This document shows, piece after piece, positions 48,353 to 56,991 of a DNA stretch of 64,000 bases. The first letter of the stretch is position 1, and each line of letters opens with the position of its first letter. The notes below the pieces were generated by a model. The model saw nothing but the letters and a program-made list of their open reading frames with translations. It did not search any database and had not been told where the DNA came from. The translations under genes were made by a program, and so were the position numbers. Source of the stretch: Allorhizobium paknamense (lineage in GTDB: Bacteria > Pseudomonadota > Alphaproteobacteria > Rhizobiales > Rhizobiaceae); NCBI RefSeq assembly GCF_030815125.1, contig NZ_JAUSWH010000012.1:62001-126000 (forward strand), written 5' to 3'.

Positions 48353-49738
48353 ATGTCCAGCAACGCACCGACCACTGCACAGCCCGGCGTTTTCGCCCGG
48401 GCTATCAAGGAAGCCGTGTTTGCCGGCATCCTCTCGCTCGGCCTTTTCATCCTCTATATCGGGATCAAGACCGATCAGGACATCAACAATACCCTGATCT
48501 GGTATCCGCGCTGGGGCCTGCTGGCGATCTTCGTCGCCATCGCCGCCATTGGCCGCTTCGCCATCGTCGCTTTCTTCCAGCCCTGGTCGAAGGCGCGCAA
48601 GGCGCGTGCGGCGAATATGCCGGCCCATGAGATCGAGGCAAAGCCGTCCTTCTTCAAGAAGCATTTCCTGAAGGTGGCGCTGGTGGCCCTCATCCTCTAT
48701 CCGCCGGTCATCGTCTCGATCACCGGGGCGCAGGGCTCGCTGAAATTCGTCGATAATTTCGGCATCCAGATCCTGATCTACGTCATGCTGGCCTGGGGCC
48801 TGAACATCGTCGTCGGCCTTGCCGGTCTGCTCGACCTCGGCTACGTCGCCTTCTACGCTGTCGGCGCCTATTCCTACGCGCTGCTGTCGCAGCATTTCGG
48901 CCTGTCCTTCTGGCTGCTCCTGCCGATCTCCGGCATTCTCGCCGCCCTGTGGGGCATCATGCTGGGCTTCCCGGTTCTGCGCCTGCGCGGTGACTATCTG
49001 GCCATCGTCACGCTCGCCTTCGGGGAAATCATCCGGCTGGTGCTGATCAACTGGACTGATGTCACCCAGGGCACCTTCGGTGTCTCCGGCATTCCCAAGG
49101 CCACGCTGTTCGGCATTCCCTTCGATGCCTCGGCACATGGTTTCGCCAAGACCTTCGGCCTGCCGATGTCCTCGGCCTATTACAAGATCTTCCTCTTCTA
49201 CCTCATCCTGGCGCTGTGCATGCTGACGGCCTATGTCACCATTCGCCTGCGCCGCATGCCCATCGGCCGTGCCTGGGAAGCGCTCCGCGAGGATGAAATC
49301 GCCTGCCGCTCGCTCGGGATCAATACGGTGACGACGAAGCTCACGGCTTTCGCCACGGGCGCGATGTTCGGCGGCTTTGCCGGCTCCTTCTTCGCCGCCC
49401 GCCAGGGCTTCGTCTCGCCGGAAAGCTTCGTCTTCCTGGAATCGGCGGTCATCCTCGCCATTGTGGTTCTGGGCGGCATGGGCTCGCTCACCGGCATCGC
49501 CATTGCGGCCATCGCCATGGTTGGCGGAACGGAATTGCTGCGTGAAATGGAATTCCTGAAACAGGTCTTCGGCCCTGATTTCACCCCGGAACTCTACCGC
49601 ATGCTGCTCTTCGGTCTCGCCATGATCATCGTCATGCTGTTCAAGCCGCGCGGCTTTGTGGGCAGCAGAGAGCCGACGGCCTTCCTGAAGGAAAGAAAAT
49701 CCGTCTCGGGCAGCTTTACCAAGGAAGGTCACGGCTGA
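48353..49738 (+). CDS. livM: Branched-chain amino acid ABC transporter permease LivM
   Basis: A 461-residue permease, longer than most LivM owing to an extended N-terminus (an extra membrane segment near residues 20-40 and a charged linker). The core begins [20 protein letters not shown] and has [40 protein letters not shown] and [20 protein letters not shown]. It begins four bases after livH and its stop overlaps the livG start. Confidence 0.95.
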   Translation: MSSNAPTTAQPGVFARAIKEAVFAGILSLGLFILYIGIKTDQDINNTLIWYPRWGLLAIFVAIAAIGRFAIVAFFQPWSKARKARAANMPAHEIEAKPSFFKKHFLKVALVALILYPPVIVSITGAQGSLKFVDNFGIQILIYVMLAWGLNIVVGLAGLLDLGYVAFYAVGAYSYALLSQHFGLSFWLLLPISGILAALWGIMLGFPVLRLRGDYLAIVTLAFGEIIRLVLINWTDVTQGTFGVSGIPKATLFGIPFDASAHGFAKTFGLPMSSAYYKIFLFYLILALCMLTAYVTIRLRRMPIGRAWEALREDEIACRSLGINTVTTKLTAFATGAMFGGFAGSFFAARQGFVSPESFVFLESAVILAIVVLGGMGSLTGIAIAAIAMVGGTELLREMEFLKQVFGPDFTPELYRMLLFGLAMIIVMLFKPRGFVGSREPTAFLKERKSVSGSFTKEGHG

Positions 49739-50613
49739 TGACTTCCGGAACCGATACCATGACCAAAGACGCAATTCTCAAGGTCGAACACCTGTCGATG
49801 AAGTTTGGCGGCCTGATGGCGATCAACGATTGCTCCTTCGAGGCCCGGCGCGGTGAAATCACCGCCCTGATCGGCCCGAACGGTGCAGGCAAGACCACGG
49901 TGTTCAACTGCATCACCGGCTTCTATAAGCCGACCATGGGCATGATCACGCTCAAGCAGCGCTCCGGCAAGGAATTCCTGCTGGAAAGGCTGGCGGATTT
50001 CGAGATCACCAAGAAAGCCAAGGTGGCCCGAACCTTCCAGAATATCCGGTTGTTTTCCGGCCTGACCGTTCTGGAAAACCTGCTTGTGGCTCAGCATAAC
50101 GACCTGATGCGCGCCTCAGGCTATACGGTGCTTGGCCTGCTTGGCCTGCCCGGCTACCGCAAGGCTGCTGCCGAAGCGATTGAAAAGGCGCGTTACTGGC
50201 TGGAAAAAGCCGATCTGATCGAGCGCGCCGACGATCCGGCGGGCGATCTTTCCTATGGTGCGCAGCGGCGTCTGGAAATTGCCCGCGCCATGTGCACCGG
50301 GCCGGAACTTCTGTGCCTGGACGAGCCCGCCGCGGGCCTCAATCCGAAGGAAAGCCTGGCGCTGAACACGCTGCTCAACGGCATTCGCGATGACAACGGC
50401 ACCTCAATCATGCTGATCGAGCACGATATGTCGGTGGTCATGGAAATTTCCGACCATGTTGTCGTGCTGGAATATGGCAAGAAGATTTCCGACGGCACGC
50501 CGGAGCATGTGAAGAACGACCCGAAGGTCATCGCGGCCTATCTGGGTGTCGAGGATGAAGAATTGGAAGAGGCAATTTCCGACGTGGAAGCCGTTGCCGG
50601 AGGCGAACACTAA
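49738..50613 (+). CDS. livG: Branched-chain amino acid ABC transporter ATPase LivG
   Basis: A 291-residue ATPase. Walker A is [13 protein letters not shown], the Q-loop [19 protein letters not shown], the signature [16 protein letters not shown], Walker [13 protein letters not shown], and the H-loop [11 protein letters not shown]. The end ([13 protein letters not shown]) is typical, with an acidic extra tail. The ATG at 49738 overlaps the livM stop (TGATG); an alternative ATG is at 49759. Confidence 0.95.
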   Translation: MTSGTDTMTKDAILKVEHLSMKFGGLMAINDCSFEARRGEITALIGPNGAGKTTVFNCITGFYKPTMGMITLKQRSGKEFLLERLADFEITKKAKVARTFQNIRLFSGLTVLENLLVAQHNDLMRASGYTVLGLLGLPGYRKAAAEAIEKARYWLEKADLIERADDPAGDLSYGAQRRLEIARAMCTGPELLCLDEPAAGLNPKESLALNTLLNGIRDDNGTSIMLIEHDMSVVMEISDHVVVLEYGKKISDGTPEHVKNDPKVIAAYLGVEDEELEEAISDVEAVAGGEH

Positions 50614-51341
50614 TGTCTGGCGAACCGCTTCTCAAAGTCCAGGGTGTTGAAACCTATTACGGCAATATCCGCGCCCTCGGCGGCGTCAATGTGGAGGTGC
50701 ATCAGGGTGAGATCGTCTCGCTGATCGGCGCCAACGGTGCCGGCAAGTCGACGCTGATGATGACCATCTGCGGCAGCCCGCAGGCCCGCTCCGGCAAGAT
50801 CATGTTCGACGGCACCGACATCACCAAGATGCCGACGCATCTGATTGCGCGCCGCCGCATCGCCCAATCGCCGGAAGGCCGTCGCATCTTCCCGCGCATG
50901 ACCGTCATGGAAAACCTCCAGATGGGGGCAGGGCTCGATAACCTGAAATATTTCGCGGAAGACGTGGAAAAGATCTTCAGCCTTTTCCCGCGCCTTAAGG
51001 AACGCCAGCAGCAGCGCGGCGGCACGCTTTCGGGCGGCGAACAGCAGATGCTCTCTATTGGCCGCGCGCTGATGGCAAGGCCGAAGCTGCTTCTGCTGGA
51101 TGAGCCGTCGCTGGGTCTGGCGCCGCTGATCGTCAAGGGCATTTTCGAGGCGATCAAGAAGCTCAATCAGGAAGAGGGGCTGACCGTCTTCCTGGTGGAG
51201 CAGAACGCCTTTGCCGCGCTGAAACTGTCGGACCGCGCCTATGTCATGGTCAATGGACAGGTGACGATGAGCGGCTCCGGCAAGGAATTGCTGGCTGATC
51301 CGCAGGTGCGCGCCGCCTATCTCGAAGGCGGACGGCATTGA
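50613..51341 (+). CDS. livF: Branched-chain amino acid ABC transporter ATPase LivF
   Basis: A 242-residue ATPase that pairs with LivG. Walker A is GANGAGKSTLMM, the signature LSGGEQQMLSIGRALM, Walker B LLLLDEPSLGLAP, and the H-loop LVEQNAFAALKLSD. Its ATG overlaps the livG stop (TAATG), which implies translational coupling. A hairpin follows seven bases after the stop codon. Confidence 0.96.
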   Translation: MSGEPLLKVQGVETYYGNIRALGGVNVEVHQGEIVSLIGANGAGKSTLMMTICGSPQARSGKIMFDGTDITKMPTHLIARRRIAQSPEGRRIFPRMTVMENLQMGAGLDNLKYFAEDVEKIFSLFPRLKERQQQRGGTLSGGEQQMLSIGRALMARPKLLLLDEPSLGLAPLIVKGIFEAIKKLNQEEGLTVFLVEQNAFAALKLSDRAYVMVNGQVTMSGSGKELLADPQVRAAYLEGGRH

Positions 51342-51347
51342 TGTGAC

Positions 51348-51380
51348 GGTATGATCCTGCTGCTTTGGCAGGATCATACC
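51348..51380 (+). terminator. Hairpin after livF
   Basis: A 13-bp perfect stem GGTATGATCCTGC/GCAGGATCATACC with a seven-base loop. There is no T-run, so it may act as a weak terminator or as an mRNA-stabilising hairpin between livF and the downstream genes. Confidence 0.5.
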
Positions 51381-51480
51381 AAAGCATTTTCTGGAAAAGT
51401 GCGTAGCGGTTTTCCGTCCGGAAATGCGTAGACATAAAGACTTGGAGCGGTTCCGCGTTTCCGTGAAACAGTGAACCGCT
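51381..51480. repeat. RIME-type repeat
   Basis: AGCATTTTCTGGAAAAG, core TTTTCCGTCCGGAAATGCG, then TGGAGCGGTTCCGCG...AACCGCTC. Its end, GCTCTAG, supplies the CTAG before the next MITE-like element. Confidence 0.75.
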
Positions 51481-51483
51481 CTA

Positions 51484-51622
51484 GGGTGTGTGGAGATTCG
51501 GCTTTGGGCGTGGCGAAAACGGTGATTTTCGAGAACCGGAGCGGAGTGTACTTGAGTACATGAGCACCGGAAGCGCAGGAAATTGCCGTTTGCAGCCCGC
51601 TCAGGGGCGAATGTCCACACAC
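51484..51622. mobile_element. MITE-like element with imperfect terminal inverted repeats
   Basis: A 139-base element with ends GGTGTGTGGAGATTCG (51484-51499) and CGAATGTCCACACACC (51607-51622), 15 of 16 matching. The flanks are CTAG at left and GTAG at right. The interior (GATTTTCGAGAACCGGAGCG, GAGTACATGAGCACCGGAAG) looks like a remnant of a known rhizobial mobile sequence, but codes for nothing intact. Confidence 0.6.
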
Positions 51623-51821
51623 CGTAGCCAGTGCCTTGTGAAATGCCAGGGACGGGCGAGGTGGAAACGGATACAGTATCCACGCTCTCCCGGTCATTGG
51701 TGGGCCAGGAAAGGCACGGCAAACGATCCGGTTTTGGTTTTATGCATGTCCGCAGGGAAAGCCGATCTCTGTTTTCCTTAAGGTCAATGCGCAGGCGCCG
51801 TCGGGGCGGCGGGAGAAAAAG
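51623..51821. other. Leader of the small membrane-protein gene
   Basis: No gene or repeat is seen. The RIME and MITE-like element lie upstream, and the region may carry a new promoter for the DUF6867-like gene. Confidence 0.4.
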
Positions 51822-52175
51822 ATGCAGGGTTTGTTGTTCGAAAGCGATACCGGCGTTCGCGTCGTTCTTCGTCTTATGGTCGTACTGCTTGGCTTCTGGA
51901 CGGCCTGGCGCACCGGCAAGGCCGTGGCCGATGGCTGGGGTGTTTATGCTCAGGTGGTGGTCTATACGCTGCTGCTCGGCTTTGTGCTGCGTTTCCTCCA
52001 CTATTCGCTCTTCCAGGGGCCGATGCTGGATGGCCTCTACTACGCCATCGACGTGGTGACGCTGCTGGTGTTTTCCACGGCGGGTTTCCGCTTTCGCCGC
52101 ACCAATCAAATGGTCAATAACTATTACTGGCTCTTTGAGAAAACCTCGCCGCTTTCCTGGAAGAAGAAAGATTGA
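51822..52175 (+). CDS. DUF6867-like small membrane protein in the liv locus
   Basis: A 117-residue membrane protein with three hydrophobic segments (VVLRLMVVLLGFWTAWR, GVYAQVVVYTLLLGFVLRFL and MLDGLYYAIDVVTLLVF), ending QMVNNYYWLFEKTSPLSWKKKD in two parts. GGGAGAAAAAG lies before the ATG. It occurs between livHMGF and the binding-protein gene in rhizobial liv loci as I recall, so an accessory role in amino acid transport is likely but unproven. The family name is given from memory. Confidence 0.7.
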   Translation: MQGLLFESDTGVRVVLRLMVVLLGFWTAWRTGKAVADGWGVYAQVVVYTLLLGFVLRFLHYSLFQGPMLDGLYYAIDVVTLLVFSTAGFRFRRTNQMVNNYYWLFEKTSPLSWKKKD

Positions 52176-52403
52176 CAGCTTGGCTTTTCTTGTCTCAGAT
52201 GAGAAAAAAGAAAAGCTAAAATGCGCCGCCGGAAAAAGAGAGAATAATCCTTTCGGCTTCGCAAAAACAAAGGGATAGACCTGCCGGTCGCTGATGCGCC
52301 GGCAATCTTGACCGCCAAGAGTGGAACAGTTTTCCCGCGCAGTCACGGTGGGTATTGCGCAGGGCCTTCAAACGGACCCGCCTCAACAATTGGGAGTAAC
52401 AGA

Positions 52404-53522
52404 ATGAAGAAGTCGCTTCTTTCAGCCGTAGCCTTGACGGCCATGGCTGCCTTCAGCGGCACGGCCTGGGCTGACATCCTTGTCGGCGTCGGCGGCCCGC
52501 TGACCGGACCGAACGCCGCTTTCGGCGCTCAGCTCCAGAAGGGCGTTGAACAGGCTGCGGCAGACATCAATGCTGCTGGCGGCATCAATGGGGAAAAGAT
52601 CAAGATCGTTCTCGGCGACGACGTGTCCGATGCCAAGCAGGGCGTATCCGTTGCCAACAAGTTTGCCGCCGATGGCGTCAAGTTCGTTGTCGGTCACTTC
52701 AACTCGGGCGTGTCCATTCCGGCCTCCGACGTTTATGCCGAAAACGGTATTCTGCAGATCACGCCGGCTTCCACCAACCCGAAGTTCACCGAGCGTGACA
52801 AGTGGAACACCTTCCGTACCTGCGGTCGTGACGACCAGCAGGGTGCCGTGGCCGGCCAGTACATCGCCGACCATCTAAAGGACAAGAAGGTTGCCGTCGT
52901 TCACGACAAGACCCCCTATGGTCAGGGCCTTGCCGACGAAACCAAGAAGGCAATGAACAAGCTCGGCGTCAAGGAAGTCCTCTATGAAGGCATCACGCCC
53001 GGCGAAAAGGATTACTCCGCCCTCATCGCCAAGATGAAGGAAGCCGGTGTCGGCGTGGTTTACTATGGCGGTCTGCACACTGAAGCCGGTCTGATCATGC
53101 GTCAGATGGCCGACCAGGGCCTGAAGGCAACGCTGATGTCCGGCGACGGCATCACCTCCAACGAACTGGCCTCGATTGCCGGCGATGCCGTCAATGGCAC
53201 GCTGATGACCTTCCCGCCGGATCCGCGTAACAACCCGAACGCCAAGGATGTGGTGAAGAAGTTCCGCGACGCCGGCTTCGAGCCGGAAGCCTACACGCTG
53301 TACTCCTACGCTGCTCTCCAGATCATTGCCGACGCCGCCAAGGCTGCCGCCACCAATGATCCGGAAAAGGTTGCCGAAACCATGAAGGCCAAGGGTCCGT
53401 TCAAGACCGTGATCGGCGACATCGGCTTCGATTCCAAGGGCGACATCACCCGTCCGGACTACGTCATGTACACCTGGAAGAAGGGTGAAGACGGCAAGTA
53501 CTCCTACTTCGAAAACAAGTAA
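52404..53522 (+). CDS. livK: Branched-chain amino acid-binding protein LivK/BraC
   Basis: A 372-residue periplasmic Leu/Ile/Val-binding protein. The signal peptide [20 protein letters not shown] is cleaved before [12 protein letters not shown]. The mature protein has [40 protein letters not shown] and [14 protein letters not shown], and a late [25 protein letters not shown] is eight bases before the ATG at 52404; the frame upstream is not protein-like. A strong terminator follows. Confidence 0.96.
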   Translation: MKKSLLSAVALTAMAAFSGTAWADILVGVGGPLTGPNAAFGAQLQKGVEQAAADINAAGGINGEKIKIVLGDDVSDAKQGVSVANKFAADGVKFVVGHFNSGVSIPASDVYAENGILQITPASTNPKFTERDKWNTFRTCGRDDQQGAVAGQYIADHLKDKKVAVVHDKTPYGQGLADETKKAMNKLGVKEVLYEGITPGEKDYSALIAKMKEAGVGVVYYGGLHTEAGLIMRQMADQGLKATLMSGDGITSNELASIAGDAVNGTLMTFPPDPRNNPNAKDVVKKFRDAGFEPEAYTLYSYAALQIIADAAKAAATNDPEKVAETMKAKGPFKTVIGDIGFDSKGDITRPDYVMYTWKKGEDGKYSYFENK

Positions 53523-53544
53523 GGTTTTTGCCTGAGATTCTGAG

Positions 53545-53571
53545 AGCCCGGCAGTGATGCCGGGCTTTTTT
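53545..53571 (+). terminator. Rho-independent terminator of livK
   Basis: AGCCCGGCA/TGCCGGGCT 9-bp stem with loop GTGA and a run of six T, 23 bases after the livK stop codon. Confidence 0.9.
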
Positions 53572-53697
53572 GTTTTCGGATGCAGCCTGCAAACGTTAAC
53601 GTCTGCCGATTGTGATGGTCTGTCGGAAAATCCGTAACCGATTGTTATTCAACACTATCATGCAGAATTTATCGATGAACTCTCCTGGTAACAAATT

Positions 53698-53712
53698 TTA
53701 ACATTTCCTTAG
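53698..53712. promoter_or_regulatory. Near-match CtrA site upstream of minC
   Basis: TTAA-N7-TTAG, one mismatch to the CtrA consensus, 15 bases left of the perfect box. Confidence 0.4.
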
Positions 53713-53726
53713 GAAAGCATCCGGCG

Positions 53727-53741
53727 TTAACCATTTGTTAA
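53727..53741. promoter_or_regulatory. Perfect CtrA-binding consensus upstream of minCDE
   Basis: TTAA (53727-53730), CCATTTG, TTAA (53738-53741), 145-160 bases before the minC start. A related sequence, TAAA-CGATTTG-TTTA, lies at 53764-53778. In Sinorhizobium, CtrA is reported to act directly on the minCD genes. Confidence 0.75.
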
Positions 53742-53885
53742 CCAAATCAGCCGTAATTCAGCGTAAACGATTTGTTTACCAATGTCGCCGCCCGGTGCCT
53801 CCCAAGAGCCGGTCAGGCGGCGCAACGAACAGGGATAAAGGCGTCTTCCCGCATCCTGCGGGCAAGGTGCTTTGAAGAAATCGCA

Positions 53886-54626
53886 GTGCTGACACCAGAC
53901 GCTCGTTCCATAAGGATTAAAGGCCGCTCTTTCCTGGCGGTCGTGCTCGCTCCGGACCTGCCGCTCGATGGCTGGCTGGCGCGGCTGGATGATCTTGCCT
54001 CCCGCTCGGCCGGATTTTTCCTGGGCCGTCCGGTGGTGCTGGACGTAACCGACCTTGCCGTCAGCAAGGAGGAATTGAAGGGCCTGATCGCTTCCCTTGC
54101 CGAGCGCAAGGTATCGATCATGGGTCTCGAAGGCGCCCGTTTTGCCCAGGTGGAAGCGGGCATGCCGCCGGTGCTGAAAGGTGGCCGCCCGGTTTCCGAT
54201 ATCGAGGTTACCAAATCCGAGCCTTCTTTCGAGCAGCCCGCCGACAAGCCTGCCGAGACAACGCCCGTGGCGCTGGAGCAGCCGCGTGCGGCATTGCAAT
54301 CCCTCATCATCGAGGAGCCGGTGCGTTCCGGCCAGTCGGTGATTTTCACGGAAGGCGATGTCACCGTCATCGGTTCGGTCGCCTCGGGCGCGGAAATCAT
54401 CGCCGGTGGTTCCATCCATGTCTATGGCAGCCTGCGGGGCCGGGCCATGGCGGGATCGGTCGGCAATGCGCAGGCGCGGATTTTCTGCCGCAAGCTGGAG
54501 GCCGAACTGATCGCCATCGACGGCATCTACAAGATGGCCGAGGACCTGCCCGCCGATCTGATCGGTCAGCCCGTACAGCTCTGGCTGGAAGAGGAAACCA
54601 TTCACGCCCGCAAACTGGGTGGATGA
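53886..54626 (+). CDS. minC: Septum-site-determining protein MinC
   Basis: MinC inhibits FtsZ assembly away from midcell when bound to MinD. The 246-residue protein has an N-terminal domain (SIRIKGRSFLAVVLAPD), a linker rich in E, P and A, and the C-terminal beta-helix dimer domain (RSGQSVIFTEGDVTVIGSVA, GGSIHVYGSLRGRAMAG and GNAQARIFCRKLEAELIAID). The GTG at 53886 is the likely start; GAAGAAA lies just upstream, and the longer frame from 53772 runs back into the promoter region. It heads minCDE. Confidence 0.92.
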   Translation: MLTPDARSIRIKGRSFLAVVLAPDLPLDGWLARLDDLASRSAGFFLGRPVVLDVTDLAVSKEELKGLIASLAERKVSIMGLEGARFAQVEAGMPPVLKGGRPVSDIEVTKSEPSFEQPADKPAETTPVALEQPRAALQSLIIEEPVRSGQSVIFTEGDVTVIGSVASGAEIIAGGSIHVYGSLRGRAMAGSVGNAQARIFCRKLEAELIAIDGIYKMAEDLPADLIGQPVQLWLEEETIHARKLGG

Positions 54627-54631
54627 AACTG

Positions 54632-54684
54632 AGTGTTCCGAGGAAAACTGCGGTGCGGTTTTCTGTTCGGAACACGCAAACAGC
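54632..54684. repeat. Variant RIME-type repeat
   Basis: GAGTGTTCCGAGG, core TGCGGTTTTCTGTTCGGAACACGC. It matches the RIME layout with GTTCC replacing ATTTCC. It lies between minC and minD. Confidence 0.6.
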
Positions 54685-54808
54685 TTAACAGCCTGCCCGG
54701 AGGCCTTTGGCGGTTTCGGGCAAGCTTGATCTGCGAATTTGATATTTCGATTTCGCCCCATGAGGGGTGTCAAAACAGGTATCGGCAAGCCGAACACAGG
54801 AGATGAAG

Positions 54809-55624
54809 ATGGGGAAGGTAATCGTCGTCACGTCAGGCAAGGGCGGTGTGGGCAAGACCACATCGACCGCGGCGTTGGGCGCTGCCCTGGCACAGCGCAA
54901 CGAGAAGGTCGTCGTTGTCGATTTCGATGTCGGCCTGCGCAATCTCGATCTCGTCATGGGCGCCGAGCGCCGCGTGGTCTATGACCTCATCAACGTCATT
55001 CAGGGCGATGCCAAGCTGCCGCAGGCGCTGATCCGCGACAAGCGCATCGATACCCTCTTCCTTCTGCCCGCCTCCCAGACCCGCGATAAGGACAATCTGA
55101 CGGAAGAGGGCGTGGAATGGGTGATCAACGAGTTGAAGAAGCACTTCGACTGGGTGATCTGCGATAGCCCCGCCGGCATCGAGCGCGGTGCGACGCTAGC
55201 CATGCGCCATGCCGATATCGCCGTGGTCGTCACCAATCCGGAAGTATCCTCCGTGCGCGATTCCGATCGCATCATCGGCCTTCTCGATTCCAAGACCCTC
55301 AAGGCCGAGCGCGGCGAACGCATCGAAAAGCACCTGCTGCTGACGCGCTACGACGCCATCCGCGCCCAGCGCGGCGACATGCTGAAGGTGGATGACGTTC
55401 TGGAAATCCTCTCCATCCCGCTGCTCGGCATTATTCCGGAAAGCATGGATGTGCTCAAGGCTTCGAATGTCGGCGCGCCGGTCACGCTGGCCGAGCCGAA
55501 ATCCGCTCCCGCCCAGGCCTATTTCGAAGCCGTACGCCGTCTGGCCGGTGAAAACCTGCCGGTCTCCATTCCGGAAGAAAAGCGCGGCCTCCTGGGCAAA
55601 ATCTTTGCACGGAGGGCCGCATGA
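54809..55624 (+). CDS. minD: Septum-site-determining ATPase MinD
   Basis: A 271-residue membrane-binding ATPase that recruits MinC and is displaced by MinE. The deviant Walker A is [10 protein letters not shown], followed by [20 protein letters not shown] and [18 protein letters not shown]; the C-terminal amphipathic helix [13 protein letters not shown] binds membrane. AGGAG is six bases before the ATG at 54809. It overlaps minE by four bases. Confidence 0.97.
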   Translation: MGKVIVVTSGKGGVGKTTSTAALGAALAQRNEKVVVVDFDVGLRNLDLVMGAERRVVYDLINVIQGDAKLPQALIRDKRIDTLFLLPASQTRDKDNLTEEGVEWVINELKKHFDWVICDSPAGIERGATLAMRHADIAVVVTNPEVSSVRDSDRIIGLLDSKTLKAERGERIEKHLLLTRYDAIRAQRGDMLKVDDVLEILSIPLLGIIPESMDVLKASNVGAPVTLAEPKSAPAQAYFEAVRRLAGENLPVSIPEEKRGLLGKIFARRAA

Positions 55625-55881
55625 GTCTGTTCAACCTCTTTCGCAAGCAGCAGTCCGCGCCGCTGGCGCGGGAGCGGCTGCAGGTGTTGCTCGCCCATGA
55701 GCGCGCCTATCTGGGTCATGATCTGGTTGGCGTGCTGCGGGAGGAAATCCTTGCAGTGATTGCCAAGCATGTCGAAATCGACAGCGACAAGGTCCGCATC
55801 AAGATCGACCGCGACGAGCATGTGTCGCTTCTCGAAATCGACGTGGAAATTCCCCGGGAAACAGGCCTCAAGGCGGCCTGA
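55621..55881 (+). CDS. minE: Cell-division topological specificity factor MinE
   Basis: An 86-residue protein with the N-terminal amphipathic membrane-targeting sequence ([16 protein letters not shown]), the anti-MinCD segment [12 protein letters not shown], and the dimerisation domain ([20 protein letters not shown]). It overlaps minD through ATGA. A strong terminator follows 28 bases after the stop codon. Confidence 0.95.
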   Translation: MSLFNLFRKQQSAPLARERLQVLLAHERAYLGHDLVGVLREEILAVIAKHVEIDSDKVRIKIDRDEHVSLLEIDVEIPRETGLKAA

Positions 55882-55908
55882 TACGGAATATCCTTTCAGA
55901 AACAACGG

Positions 55909-55938
55909 GCGCGGAAAGTTTTAGCTTTCCGCGCTTTT
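55909..55938 (+). terminator. Rho-independent terminator of minCDE
   Basis: GCGCGGAAAG/CTTTCCGCGC 10-bp stem with loop TTTTAG and a T-run. Confidence 0.85.
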
Positions 55939-55955
55939 CTGTCGTTGCAGCACGA

Positions 55956-56057
55956 TACAGCGCCGTGCGTTTTATCAAACGTACGGCGCTGTAAGACTTT
56001 AAATTTGCTGCATAATTTTCACCTTAAATCGATTCCGATTTAAGGAATTATGCAGTA
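55956..56057. repeat. Dispersed palindromic repeat (ACAGCG family), long form
   Basis: TACAGCGCCGTGCG...CGTACGGCGCTGTA, then TTTAAATTTGCTGCATAATT, AAATCGATTCCGATTT, and AATTATGCAGTA. Inverted relative to 45951-46054. Confidence 0.7.
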
Positions 56058-56154
56058 GCCAGCGAAACCATCCTCACCGACAGCAAACCGACAGCTTCGC
56101 CGGTCTATCCCTTCTGCGTCGCCCGAAAACGGGCCTCTTAAAAGGGTCAAGTCC

Positions 56155-56421
56155 ATGACGTTCAAACTGATTGCTGCTGCTGCCGTTCTTTCCGCCCTGC
56201 CGGTTCTGGCCCATGCCAGCCCGAGCTGCACCACCGAGCCCAAGGCCAAGTGGATGTCTGAGGATGCCATGAAGGCCAAGATCGATGCGGCGGGCTACAA
56301 GGTGAAGACGTTCGAAGTCACCGGCAACTGCTACGAGATCTACGGTCACGACAAGGACGGCAAGCGCGTTGAAATCTACTTCAACCCCGTCACCGGCGAC
56401 ATCGTCAAGAAGGGCGATTGA
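56155..56421 (+). CDS. PepSY-domain periplasmic protein
   Basis: An 88-residue secreted protein. Signal peptide KLIAAAAVLSALPVLAHA, then a PepSY domain: MSEDAMKAKIDAAGYKVKTF, EIYGHDKDGKRVEIYFN and PVTGDIVKKGD. The mature protein has two cysteines (SPSC and GNCYEIYG). Small PepSY proteins often accompany diheme cytochrome b561 genes and are thought to interact with the cytochrome or heme. It starts the operon with cytochrome b561 and a two-component pair. Confidence 0.88.
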   Translation: MTFKLIAAAAVLSALPVLAHASPSCTTEPKAKWMSEDAMKAKIDAAGYKVKTFEVTGNCYEIYGHDKDGKRVEIYFNPVTGDIVKKGD

Positions 56422-56424
56422 GCC

Positions 56425-56991
56425 ATGACCGAGATCCGGTTTGGCACGGGGGGCAATTTGCCCTCCGACAGCGCCCCGGCCACGGTAAAGGTCTGGGATC
56501 CGGTGGTGCGGCTGTTTCACTGGACGGTGGTTACGGCCTGCATTCTCAATCTGTTCATTCTGGAGGAAGGCCGTTACTGGCACCGCGTCACCGGCTATGT
56601 CGCGGCGGCTGCGCTTGTCATTCGTATCCTCTGGGGCTTTGTCGGCACGCGTCATGCCCGCTTCCGCGATTTCTTTCCAACGCCTGGACGTCTCAAGCGC
56701 CAGATCGGCGGGCTGATCGCGGGTAACGAACCGCGCTATCTCGGGCATAACCCCCTGGCCTCGGTGATGATGCTCTGCCTCATGGCGCTTCTGGCCGCCA
56801 CTGCCGTTACCGGCTGGATGACGATGCTCGATGCTTTCTGGGGTGAAAAATGGCTGGAGGAATTGCATGGAACCATTGCCAACAGCATTATGGTGCTTGC
56901 ACTGATCCACGCGGCGGCTGCGGTGATTGAAAGCCTGCGGCACAAGGAAAATCTGATCTGGTCCATGGTTACGGGTCGAAAGAAGGCATGA
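56425..56991 (+). CDS. Cytochrome b561-family membrane protein
   Basis: A 188-residue inner-membrane protein with four hydrophobic helices and conserved histidines for two b hemes: VRLFHWTVVTACILN (first His), YWHRVTGYVAAAALVIRI, and later LHGTIANSIMVLALIHAAAA. It belongs to the CybB/YdhU-like group of eukaryote-unrelated b561 proteins. It begins three bases after the PepSY gene and overlaps the response regulator by four bases, so electron transfer and signalling may be linked. Confidence 0.9.
   Translation: MTEIRFGTGGNLPSDSAPATVKVWDPVVRLFHWTVVTACILNLFILEEGRYWHRVTGYVAAAALVIRILWGFVGTRHARFRDFFPTPGRLKRQIGGLIAGNEPRYLGHNPLASVMMLCLMALLAATAVTGWMTMLDAFWGEKWLEELHGTIANSIMVLALIHAAAAVIESLRHKENLIWSMVTGRKKA

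Noticed and set aside
48302..49774. A 490-codon minus-strand open frame opposite livM
   Set aside because: Composition is glutamate/arginine/alanine-rich nonsense opposite a well-supported permease gene.
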